Assembly (NCBI GenBank): GCA_008921705.1 | Contig: VFFE01007128.1 | Location: 1,550,035 to 1,614,034, forward strand | Direction of reading: 5' to 3' | Source of the DNA: Burhinus oedicnemus | Taxonomy: Eukaryota > Chordata > Aves > Charadriiformes > Burhinidae | DNA: 64,000 bases | Part shown: positions 10,965 to 23,060 of the stretch, piece by piece | How the letters are laid out: each line of letters begins with the position of its first letter | Position numbering within the stretch: the stretch's first letter is position 1 | Made by a program: the position numbers and the translations under genes | Notes under the pieces: generated by a model | Told to the model about the DNA's origin: nothing | The model's input: only the letters and a program-made list of their open reading frames with translations | Databases searched by the model: none

Positions 10965-13900
10965 CTACAAAACAGCACACAACATTCAGAAAATGCAGTG
11001 AAAATTATGTTTTATCACTAAATGTATTACTAGGTCATTCAAACAGTACCATTAGTTTTCCTGAATAAAATTAACCAAAGTAAGAAATAGAATCCAGGAC
11101 AATCTTCTAATTTCTTATAAAACGAGATTTTTAATTAGAAATTATACTTCACTGGAGAAACATAAATAAGTAGAGGAAATCTAGAGATTATATCAATTGT
11201 ATTTTACCAGCAGCAATATTCTGACAACACTAGTATAATGGAGGTTAATGCTGAGTCCTGATATAACCAAAATAGAAGTCATTTTTGAATGATTTTCAAA
11301 TGCGTCTTGAATCTCAAGTCAATAATCTTTAACAAGACTTTCAACAAGACTTGACATTATGAATTATTTGTGCATATGCTGAATGGCTGTCATTTGCTCT
11401 TACTTCTGGGCTTCAAAGAGAGTGTTTATTTTAAGTGGGAGCTGTGAAGATCTGCTCAGCACAGTTGCAAACTCTTCCAAATCAGCTCCTATAAGTTCAC
11501 AAGCTACAGATTGTGTACTGTACTATTTGACCGTAAGTTTGCTTTTTTCCATATGTCTGATGTCTGTAACACATCCCCAAAAAATGAACAAACTTACAAA
11601 ATACAATCTAAATGATTAAACACTCCAAACTTAAATTCCTTAACAAATACCACACATTCCCCTTTCTAATTTTTATTTACCTCCATGAAACTATCTTGGA
11701 TGCATGACTGAAGAAGCAACTACACACAGAGGCATTTTAATTTTTAAATGGAACCCTACATAAAATTATAAATATCTTCCATAACAAGCATGTTTAACAC
11801 AATGGTTAGTGTTAAAGACCAGTAAGCTATGACTAGGTGACACTGTTAATACACCGCTGTGAACAGGTATCTAAGACAAAGACCACAACGTGAGATAGAG
11901 GACATGCCTTGACTAGGATTTTGCTTATGCAGGGGATAAAATGGAGAAAGAAAAAATATTCTTATTTTGATTAAATAATTCTTTTTAATGCAATCAAAAC
12001 TAACATTTAGAAGTCTTTTGAGCAAGCTATTACTTATACGTGTTCAAATCTATTGACGTCACCATAAAATAGCTCTCAGCATAGATTGTTATATTTGGAG
12101 TTGCTAGGGCACTACTGTAGGAAAGGATGTATAAGACTTCCCTCTCTGCATATCTTACTGCTTTTATATACTATATTATGATCCCATTTTCTTCAATGCA
12201 AAACCTGAGAAAACAAACTTTGTTGTATGTTGTATCTGGGTTAATGTCCATAAATCACCTAAACTGGAGACAAATGATGAGGTTGAAAACCAGAACTGTG
12301 CTCTTGTGAGGTAGCTCCTCTGGACCGGATTGCAGTACTTGGAGGGACATCAGCCTCACTCTGGGTAACTAGCGATTTTCTGTAATTCTAATTGGTCTCA
12401 AATTAACATAAAATTAACAAAAACAGCAATGAATTATTATAGAAGACTACATCAACTGATTTCTTTCACAGATAGGCTTCATATTTTTTCAAGTTCTCAC
12501 ATTCAGCTGATTAATTTTATGAATCATACACAGCATTGCATATGCTTAACTCACTTAAACAGTTCTCCATCTTCAAACTATTACCAAGTTTGTGAAAGCT
12601 AAAAATTACCCTGGAATTCAATGTGTATCCAAAAGAATGTTGGCACAGAAAGGCATAAACGATTGTGTTGCTCTGAAGCTTGCTACAAGAATCTGACTTC
12701 CTGCGATTGTCATTATAGCTTGCGGGAAAACTCATGAGACAAAATACTTTATGCCAGCTTTACGAAAATAGATGTCCCATCTTATTATTATCTATAGGAC
12801 ACGTTTTCTCCATCTGAAAGAGAATATGATCTGGGAATTTCATAGCAAATGTGTCACAAGTGCTACAAATTAAGAGGTGCTAAGCCATCACCTTATGTAG
12901 GGAGGAAAAAAGCAGTTTTCTGGTGAGATACACTTTAAGAATCATTACACCAATTCGTTTTGCGCTGATACTTGTCTTCATAATATTTCCTTCTATCAAG
13001 ATTTGGAAAACATGATCCTATTCACATAGACATGTTTCTGAAACTTGCATATGAAGACATTTATGATAACTAAATTCTTATTTACCTTTTTCTTTAATAT
13101 TGTTCCATCTGTAAGGAATATTTTTTAGAAATTCATAATTATATAAAACCAGCTAGTTTTCCTGACTATTTTTTGATGTCTGGGCACAAATTTGGGGGAA
13201 AAGAATTATGGGTAGAAACACAAGCCACTGAAGTTAACAATGATTAAGCCATCTGAATAACATTATACATTTGCTATTAAAAAATTAAGAAAAAGTATTT
13301 TAAAAAACTTAAAAGCTAAACCTAAACATAGTGTGTGGAGGCCACGGAGCACAACCTTGCAAGTTTCAGAATGTAATAAATGAACCTAACTATATTTGGC
13401 TTATTGAGGATTTACAGAGGGACTTGATTACACTGTCATTCAGAAGGGAAGCCTTCACATATGGAAACCAATTAATTTCATTCCATCTACTGTAAGCTTT
13501 GTTTTATACCATAAGAAGTAGTAGGGGTTTTGTAGAAGGCAATATTTAGAATTTTGACATCATTTTTTTTCCCCACCAATAGGAGCTAAGAATTGTTCTA
13601 GAGACAAGGAGAAGAAGCAGTTACGAAAATAACAAGATATGAATTATATTTTAGAGTAATGATTTTTAATGGAAAGGCTAAAATCCAGTTAAAAGACAGT
13701 AAAGACATCAATAGAAACATATTATATTTAAAAATATGTAAAAGAAATACATTTTCTTCAAGAAATTGTCATGAACTTAGTCATTGTTTCCTGGCATCTC
13801 GTGGTATCAATTTTTTTACAATTCTGTTAACACTTTATGAAGCAAGCAATTGAAATGCCTGTCCCTAATAGCAACTATGTTTTTAATTCATAGGGAGCTT

Positions 13901-16307
13901 TTAATAATATGGAGAGGCCAAATTTTAAAAAAAATACATAAGCACTTGATGCAGATATCTGGGATCATAACAACAACAAAAAACCCCTAGGATTTTATAT
14001 CATTACACAAATAAAATAACATTCGCTTTACCAAGGCACTATAATTTGTAACTTACCAAGAGAAGCAGGAACCCTCACAGACTTGATCTAAGTATAACAG
14101 CAGCAGTGATACCTTTGGAGACTTGTACATAAGTGGGAAGTATATTTATTTTACTCTGCAAAACTTAGCTGTACAACTTGAAAATATTGTTTTCCTAGTG
14201 GAAACACTTTTAGGCTTTACAATAAGCACATCAGAATTATCATAAATATTCCCCCTAAAGCTTTTTTTTACACAATTGAAACCAAAAATTTTGAAGTATT
14301 TGAAAAATACTTTTTATTAAAATTATATTCCAATAAAAATATTGATTTCATGAAATTTGGGCAGGTTGCTTTTAGAATCATTCTTGTATTTCTTCTGAGG
14401 TAGGGAATTCAAAAAAAGAAATTTAGCCTAATCATACTTGATGTAGAGCAATAGCTATCCCAATAAAAGCAAACACCACAAACATAACAAACAAATGTAC
14501 TGGGGGTTTTTTCCTAGTTGGAACCTACTTGTCAAAATCCAAAAGAATTCTGAATCAACCATATTCAATATGACAGTAATGGTAGGAATTGTTCAAACAT
14601 TTGATGTTTGTTCCACTCTCATCTTTCTCTTCTCATATTTAATTCATTATTCAACTGTATTTACATATCTTGTTAAAGTGACAGTTGATCCATTGGCAAA
14701 TTTATGAAATAGAGTACACCTGCATAATAACTTCACATCTTATTTCCAGGGCAGTATAAATCCAGGTCATTATGTAAAAATACAAGTATAAATCCCATTC
14801 CTGATGCACACTCGCTATAGTGAGTTTAAGCAAAGAGAGAAAAAGTAGAAGTCATAGCGGCAGAAGAAGAATAATTAAAAGGACACAGCCTTTGGAGAGA
14901 ATGAAAGGGCCCTAATAATTTGCCATCGCTGATTATCTGAACTGTAAAGTTCACAAAACAGTTTGGAGGATAGTACATGGCAGCCATATTAAAGCCTCAC
15001 TTGCATCCACCTGCTTCTGGCTCAGTCAAGTACTTACACATAATCCAGCATAGCTAGAAGTTTCTCTAGTCTGTGCTGACATGCATTAGGGTAAAGAATA
15101 AGAATATTCCCATCTTTAAGGGAATATCAGAACACCCACTCCCTGATCCTGCTCTGGATCAGGATAAAGGAAGTATTGCTATATTTACCTTTTATATATA
15201 TTTAATGCACAGAAATACCCACCCACCATTAAAGCTAGTCAATAACCATTTAGAAACCACCACTAGAAACCTGACAAAACCCACTCATTTCTCCATCTGC
15301 TTTTTATGATATAGCTTTTATATTCTGCAGATCTTAGGGCCTATTGTGGAAGCATCTTTGTTCTTTTCTCTTTTTTTTTCCCCTCTTTTTTTTCTTGTTC
15401 AGATAAGTCCCTTTTCTCTCTAATATCAACTGACCAGTATTATAGAAATGAAAGCATACAGTAAAATGCTTGCAGGAAGCAAAATAAACTATCTGCTACT
15501 GATTCTAATCTTAGCCAACTTTTATTTTTAAATAGTTTTGGAAAATATATATTGAAGTAACTGTTCTACTACGATAATTGAGTTTGGTTTTGAAATGTAA
15601 AGTTCAGATAGCAAAGCATTCTATAATAGCCATTTAGTAAGGTTTTTTCTGTCAGCATGTATCTTTAATTTACCCTCCAGCATATGATCATTGTATTTAG
15701 TTTAATTTTCATTTCAATTTTCTATATGCATTTGATCAATTTTTAAGCAAGTGTTCTTAAAATAACTTCAGAGAACTCAGACACTTAAATCAAACCCACA
15801 AATTACTCAGCTTAGTTTATGATTTTTTAAAAAGTTTTCAAAATTGAAGTTAATTCTGAGGAACAATCCAACAACTGTATAGCATGGAGAGAATTTTCTT
15901 CCATTTGATTGGTGCAACCGAAGAAAAGAGTTTACCAGTTACAATGAAAGCATGTTTATTGAAAGGTTATTTATAAAGTATATGTAAAATCTATATTGAA
16001 AAGAAAAAAAAAAAAGAAGATTAAGAAAAAGCTGATGTAAACTAGATTCTGGTCATGTCTTCTTAGTAGGTGAAGTTCTATTAGTTGTGAATAATTCACT
16101 CATTAGGTTATGGTTCAGATGTGTGCTTTCAATAGCGTTGTTCACAGATGAAGAAGCTTCCCCAGCCTTTTAAAACCTACCCTTACATTGTTGTTGTATT
16201 TTCCTTCTTTCCTAGTATCTGAAGTTGCACAGTTCACTGCTCTGCAAAAGATATGCACCGAATGCTAAAACAAAAATGCATTATTCAAAGCGTAATACAA
16301 AACCTAC
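10965..16307 (-). other. DNER: DNER intron 6
   Basis: A 5.3-kb AT-rich intron. I see pyrimidine tracts near 15360-15400 and a short A-rich AACAACAACAA stretch near 13970, but no mobile element or conserved coding exon. Open frames of 60-78 codons here show no family features. Confidence 0.8.
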
Positions 16308-16461
16308 CAGCCAGGCAGCTGCAGGTGAAATTGTTCCCATCGTGTTTCTGTGCTACATCAGTGCAGGTTGCGTTGTTCTGACAGGGCTGGCTCTGACAAG
16401 CATCAAATTCTTCACACAGGGAACCCTGATACTCATCCTCACAGTCACAGAAAAAAGTTGC
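16308..16461 (-). CDS. DNER: DNER exon 6: end of EGF3 and most of EGF4
   Basis: This 154-nt exon enters in phase 0 and leaves in phase 1. It reads ATFFCDCEDEYQGSLCEE, then FDACQSQPCQNNATC, TDVAQKHDGNNFTC and SCLAG. The first part gives the last three cysteines of EGF3; FDACQSQPC starts EGF4, whose final loop is finished by exon 7 (GYTGELC). Two sequons, NAT and NFT, lie in EGF4. The acceptor is TTTTTAG/GCAACT and the donor is GCTG/GTAGGT. The DVAQKHDGNNF insertion makes this EGF longer than its neighbours, as in mammalian DNER. Confidence 0.95.
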
Positions 16462-17170
16462 CTAAAAACAAGCAGGATATGTACTTCACAAGGAATTTTC
16501 AAAGATTATGCTTTCATTGAATACTCTACTGAACAAAGATGGTTTTGTTGTTTTCCTGTTCATAACAACAGTAGCTGCCATAAATGCATCAACTGCATAA
16601 AGTTACTCTTTGAAATACTAAACCTGCACTAATTCTTCAGCTAGAACTTTTAATGCTGTCAGGGAATTTCATCCAGACGAGGAGGCTGGGATCAGATCCA
16701 TAATGTCTAAATCACTATAAATTTTTTCTTCCGTTCCAGAAATTACATTTATAGACTGGAATAATTGTGACCATAAGTAATGTGCAGATTTACCACAACA
16801 AAATCCTACTACAAAGATGCACGCTTTATGTGAAGGGCAGGGCTAAGGTCCTAGACACTCACTTCAGTGGTACTTCAGTAGTGACACACCCCTTCAATTC
16901 TGTTAAAATAAGTCGTCTTCTCAACCTATTTATTACTTTCTCCAAACCTTGCTGCTTAATCAAGATCAAGAACACTAGGCCTGTTAAAGATCTGAAATAC
17001 CTAGTAGGTATTGGCACATTTTTGTTAGTAATAAAATAATTAAGATTAGATTTTAAAAAAATTTTAGTTCTCTAAGATTGCCAAGGAAGTCTCAAAGAAT
17101 GGAAGCGAGGAAAGCGTTCTCATCTGTAGTATACATTTAGATTAAATATCTTGCTTTCTTTGTTCATTAA

Positions 17171-17184
17171 ACACTAGGTGGCAA
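17171..17184 (+). promoter_or_regulatory. CTCF-like core motif
   Basis: ACACTAGGTGGCAA matches the CTCF core CCACTAGGTGGCAG except at its first and last bases. A single motif match in 64 kb has limited weight. Confidence 0.3.
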
Positions 17185-19380
17185 CATCACTCACTCTCAA
17201 ACATTTCACAGCCAGATCATTAGGGCAGGAACCCTAATGCAGCTGTCCCATGCACAAATATTGTAATGCAAAGTACACAATGTGCATGGAACTAGAAACA
17301 AAGAGATAGGGTTAGTATTTTGTCTTCTATTTTTTACTCGTGTTTGCTTCATGTGAATAAACAGCTGTGACCTAAGTAGGACAGAAAATAATCATCTTCA
17401 TGCAAATAAAAAACTTTACTCAGTAAAACCCAGATTTTCTTCTTCCTTCAAAATATTACACTGGTAGAGTTTAAACAAGATTAATACCACACATCTCCAA
17501 AACTCAAAATGATGGGTATGTTATTTATCTGGAGTGCCAGAAGTCCCTGCTAAGCGTATGGTCTATACATGCTCTGATATTTGCTCAAGCCTCTTCACAA
17601 AAGAGTTCTGAATATCTCACACATTAGCAATGACAGGTTTCCAAACAAGGCTGTGGCTCAACAGAAAGGAAAGACAGGCAAGCAAAACACAGTCAAAAAT
17701 CCTTACAGCCACATAGCACAGTAACTTACTTTGGAGATAATTCATATGAGCTACATAGGAAAGTGGCTAACAGAGTGAAACAGATAATCACTTTTATTTA
17801 AGAACTAAACAATTAACTAAATACACAGTAAGTATTTCCAAATTTCCATATAGCATCGGTGCAAAACACATCAGCACAGAGGTCATTTTGGTCCCTAAAG
17901 GCAACAGCGATTAGTGGTTCAAAGTTAACATTGTCCTCAACATCTCATACCATCTGAGTCATACAGTACTATTGTACATATATAGGATCAGGACCCAGGT
18001 AAAGAGTACACATAAACCTGTTGCCTGCAGCTTCCTTCACAGCTGTTGTAACTCTTACTGGTACTGAATTATGTTATTGACTTAAAGTGTTGGAATAGAG
18101 TGTTGAGTTTAGACTTAATACAAAATCAAGGTTGCTGCCTGTCTCAGTAACTCACTTGCTCTGGATGAACAAAGTGACATACCATACTATGAAAAAAAAT
18201 GGCATTTTTTTCTTAAAAGAGACAAGAATAGAGCATGGGGAAAGATATAAGCACTGTACCTAGATTCTGTACCCTGTTTGAAGAGATCAGAATCTTGATC
18301 TCATTTAAATGAGTTTCTGGTCCTTGCGTATGTGCTGAAAATGAGAACAGGCTTATCTATGTCTACCTGATGCTAAAAAAATCCCTAAGCAAGAGAACTA
18401 AGAAGTGTAACATCCCATCAAAGTTAACTCTGTCAGAACAGAGAAGTAGCATGTTTGGGTTCGTGGTTGTTTCATGCTAGATCTGAGAGTAAGATGCAAA
18501 GTACATCACTACCTGAACTATTCATCGGGGAGGAAGGGAATGTCTGTACTGTCCACACCGACACAAACAGCGTGGCCCCACCTGCACCAAAATCTAATTT
18601 TGAAGCAATAGAAGCTGATTATTATAATAGAAATATTAATATATTTAAACAATGCAACCATCAGTCATTGCTTCAACTATATTTATGAAATAGGAAGTTA
18701 GGAAAAGCTCAGATAATATTGATATCTCTTTAAGAGCATGATACAGGGATCAATTTACCATAAAGTGTAGTTAACAAAATGGGTTTTGAAAGCAGAAAAG
18801 AAAAGCATTGTAACACTTCAAACTGAAATGTCTAATGACAGATAACAGTTCTGAGATGCAGACAAGTTATTCTGTAGAGAAGATTAGGTGTCATCGTTTT
18901 TATTAGGCATGTCATCTTCACTTTTCCCAAATGATACCATTAAATTTTTTTTTCTGAATAGATGACATGTACTAGCATATTTGAGGAAAACTAAGTCAAG
19001 GAGAAACTACACGCTGCCATAATGCTAGTATTAAAGTCACTATCTAAGAATTGCAAAACCATCTACTATCAATAGACAGTTCACCTGTGTATTTTACTTG
19101 ATTCTGGGAGTGCAAATCTATCATATATCAATTTGGATGGCAATAAAATAAATTCTTTAAAATAATTTGCTGTTACCCAATCTAAATGTCTGCAAGTATC
19201 ATATTATAAACATAGTTGGAATATAGTACTTTTTCCCCCCTATTTTAAGTAAGCAGAGTAATCACATGCTCATCAGATTCTAAATTTTGGACTAGAGAGA
19301 CCATAAAAGTTCACCTTTTTTCTTTCTTTTTTTTTTTTTTAAACTGTAGCAAAGAAGCTGTTAAGATGACCAGAACAAAA

Positions 19381-19413
19381 TGAATGTCTTTCTCTTGCTG
19401 AGAAAGACATTCA
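19381..19413. repeat. Perfect inverted repeat, 14-bp arms
   Basis: TGAATGTCTTTCTC and GAGAAAGACATTCA are exact reverse complements separated by the 5-nt loop TTGCT. Confidence 0.95.
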
Positions 19414-22400
19414 GTATTTATTACAACTGACAGTGACTTGCTATTACATTTGAGCAAAATATTGCTGTATGACAATTACATAGTTTGTATTTAGGAGTAT
19501 ATTGTACTTAGGAAACTAAGTCCATATGCAGGAGACCATGCTTTTAGCTATACATGAGGCTTTTTTATAATTAGCCTTTCTACAAGCATAATCAAGTGGA
19601 TCTACCCCAAAGATTCTAGCCCATATTAGAAGACATAGAAATCATCACTATTCAGTTCAATACATAATTTCTCAGTGCAGACAGAGGCCAGTTATTTTTG
19701 TGTAAATCTCAAGAGTTCTAATCCTAGTAATACAATTTCATATTTACACAGTCAGCTCTTCCATATTTTACATGGGCGAGCCAAAGTTATGGAACAGAGC
19801 AATCTGTGAAAGAAATCATTTTATCCCCATAGGTAAGCAAAATTATGGCTCTCAAACCCAATGGATGGCCACAGTCCACTTTAAAATCTTACACGGAATC
19901 AGAAATCCAAATTTCTGATCTCTCTCTTTGGGTTAATACCAAGATACTTCCTCTTTCGTTCACAGCTAACTGGTTTGAGGACAACTTATTCTGGTGTAAA
20001 GCTGAGTATATAAATGTGGAAGTGGTATTTATACTGTGATGATGCCAAGACCAGTATTACCCTTCTGACATATTCCCACTTCCGTTGTGGAAGAATGGCA
20101 AGCATGGCAGCAAAGCAGGGTACAAAGCTCATAGGAAGGAAGGAAAAGGCATCACTTTGACTCAGCATCACCTCACTTCACAGAACTTTGTTCAAAGTGG
20201 TGAATTTTATGTTCCTTTCAAAAGCAACAATAATTGAAAAAAGAAACTCTGTCATTAAAAGCTTTCCATTTCATATCCACGCTCTAGAAAAAGCATCTCG
20301 CTGAGTAGAAGCTAAGTTATGTATCAGTAAGGAAAGAGTAAAAACTGGCCAAGACTTCCAGGTTAGATCAGAATTCATTTGTTTATAGTTTTATGCACTC
20401 CATAGATAACAGTATGCCACTGCACTTGTACCACTGCAGATTGTTAATTACATTCAACTTTCCCATTAAGCAGATGTGTTACTACATTCTTTTACATTAA
20501 ACTAGATCTGGAATAAAACTATGAAGTACATAAAAACACAAAGGCAATCATTAATCTTCTTGGCACTGGAAGCAATGACTACAGCCAGCAGAGTTCTTCT
20601 CATAAAAGGCCTAATACCATGAATAAGCTTTCTTCTAAGAAGTTGCTTTGCATCCTGCAAGACTAGATTGTGCAAAACAGAATGAATTATAGATAAAAAC
20701 AAACAGCAAATCACAAAGGGCATGTTGTAAACCTAAAGAAAATTAAAGTTTCAGTTCTGCAAAAAGAAGTGCAGAAGATGTGTCTTGTGGGAAACTGGTT
20801 GGTACACGTCGAGCATGTAATTTTGGCAGTTGTTTGCTCCACCGTTAGGGAAATCACCAAGACATCTTAGAGCATATCTCACCTAAGATGAGTTAAACAA
20901 TGGCAAAAACACCCTCCTTAATGAAATATGCACCTTCTATTTTTACCTATATTGCTTATGCTGGGCTTGAATCAGTTGTAGTATGTAAATAATAAGCTAT
21001 AGAGTAAGGAAAACTGACAGATTTTGAAAAAACACTACAGGCAAACAGACAATATGACATATTTATGAACAATCCTAAATTCTTCTATTAATTTTCCAGG
21101 GAAAGCACCACACTACATGTGCATGAGGAGAGGTCATTTATCACTAACAGTTCTAGTTTTAACATATAAAACTTTCAATGTCAAGGTTAAAGGTGGGGAT
21201 GTACAGGTACTGATTTATCTTTTTTTTTTGAAGGATATAATAGCTCCTCTTTCTTGCATGGAGCCAATTTGTTTTTCTTTTTAAAGATCATTTTATTTTA
21301 CTTGCCATGTCTCAAATATTTATAAAACATGGATAATTATTAAAGGCCATATATGCATTTTCCTTAACACAGAAAAACATTATTGCTCCTGCATAGATAG
21401 AGGAAGTAATTTATTTTTATTTTGTGACATATGACATACAATAAGAGAAAGAAATCAGAGTCATAAAAATGGACAAGCAATATGAAAAAATAGAAAATAA
21501 GACTATTTATCAAAGGGTTTAACTATCAACTTGACAAAATTGGAAAAAGACAAAATTTTGATATGCTGTTATATATAGTAAATGTGAACATACTATTTAC
21601 ATAAATCAAATTCAAGATGCTGACTTTATAAAATAAATATGTTAAATATAGTAAAGCAGAAAAACTAAACTGGACTGTGAAGTAGGACACTGTACCTGAA
21701 TGAATAATTTATTTGGATACCAGCCAGCTGGTGTGGTAGAGTAGCACTTACTTCTAAATGCATCTTGCAATAACTGTGTTCACACATTACCTCAAAAATT
21801 TTAAAATTTCATTTTTGAGAAATAAAGTAGATGCTTAATTCTTTCAGATGTTAGCACTGCCATGCATATATAGATTACTGTAGCAATTTAATTATTGTTG
21901 CTACAATTCAAAACGTCATTTTTCTATCAAACATGCTTATTGAGAATTTAAACCAGAAAATGGCAGCAGATGAACTAACAGTGAATTCCCTAAATATGCC
22001 AAATTTTCTGTGCTCACAGCAGGCTCACAGCTGTTAATATTTACTCAACAGTTACTATTGCTTTTATCTACCAAATGAATATTAATAAAACCAAAGATTA
22101 ACTGTGCCTATTTGTGCTGTAAATTACTCTTAATCCATGAAATAAAATCAACACGTATAGAAGGTAACAGAGAGTACAGGATCTCATTCACAGGCAGCCA
22201 GTTTGGTTTTGTAAAAGCAGTATACAGACTGCAAATTTGACACATTTGGTTCATATTTTCTCATGTTACTAGACTGCACAAATAATTCACAGTGGCCAGT
22301 GGAATTGCTGTCACCATTATAATCTCTCAATGTAGTATCACGTGAAGGAGAAGGCCGTACAGGAAAACTTCCAAATGTTACCAAATTACTCTATTCTATA

Positions 22401-22914
22401 TCTTCTCATAATTATGCTCAGACAACTGCATTGCACTGATCAGTGATTTCTGAGCGAGCAATTATTGAGACATGGAGAGATAAGTACTAGGTTGAATCAG
22501 ACCTAAAACCAAAAGAAGGCTGAAGACTTCACAAACTGGAACACACTGGTCTGGAGATTGGGGATTCCAAGTGTCCACCACGTGCTCCTCATCTCACAAA
22601 GAAATATTCTTGCATAGTGACAGTAAGATGCAGTACACATTCCCTTATACCTAATTTGAATAATTGTTTTTATTGCCAGGGCACGGTATGAATCTTTGTA
22701 CCTCACAACAATCATTTTCTTACTTTTAAGTGCTTGATTTTTAGAAATAGCAAATAAATACATTGTTATTACTTAGTAACACCTGTGAGCTTTTGAAGCT
22801 TATTCCACGGCAGCAAGGTATGCATGCACTCAGAGGACCAAGTACAATTTACCCTGTGTTTATATTATCATGGAATTTTCACACTGCAGGAAGGTCTTGA
22901 TAGATTCACCTTAC

Positions 22915-23060
22915 CTCATCTGGTTTGGTGATACATTTTCCTTTCCCCGAACACTGGAAGTTATCTGAATGGCTTCCCACAGGCATGCAGGTACTGACTT
23001 TCACTATCACAGTCAAGCGTAGAGCCACAATGCATTTAGTAACTGAATCATTCAAAAAAC
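22915..23060 (-). CDS. DNER: DNER exon 5: end of the non-EGF block and start of EGF3
   Basis: This 146-nt exon runs from phase 1 to phase 0. It reads (G)FLNDSVTKCIVALRLTVIV, KVSTCMPVGSHSDNFQC and SGKGKCITKPDE. The first half ends the non-EGF block; CMPVGSHSDNFQCSGKGKC supplies the first three cysteines of the next EGF module, which is completed in exon 6. NDS is a further N-glycosylation sequon. The acceptor is preceded by a long T run (minus strand) ending TTTAAG/GTTTTTTG; the donor is GAG/GTAAGG. A cysteine stands at TKCIV where, from memory, mammalian DNER has serine, which would leave an unpaired cysteine. Introns on both sides are large (15.7 kb upstream, 6.5 kb downstream). Confidence 0.95.

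Larger units (their letters stand above)
16462..22914 (-). other. DNER: DNER intron 5
   Basis: A 6.5-kb AT-rich intron. It contains a CTCF-like core at 17171-17184 and a perfect 14-bp inverted repeat with a 5-nt loop at 19381-19413. A T run lies near 19330. No mobile element is recognised. Confidence 0.8.
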
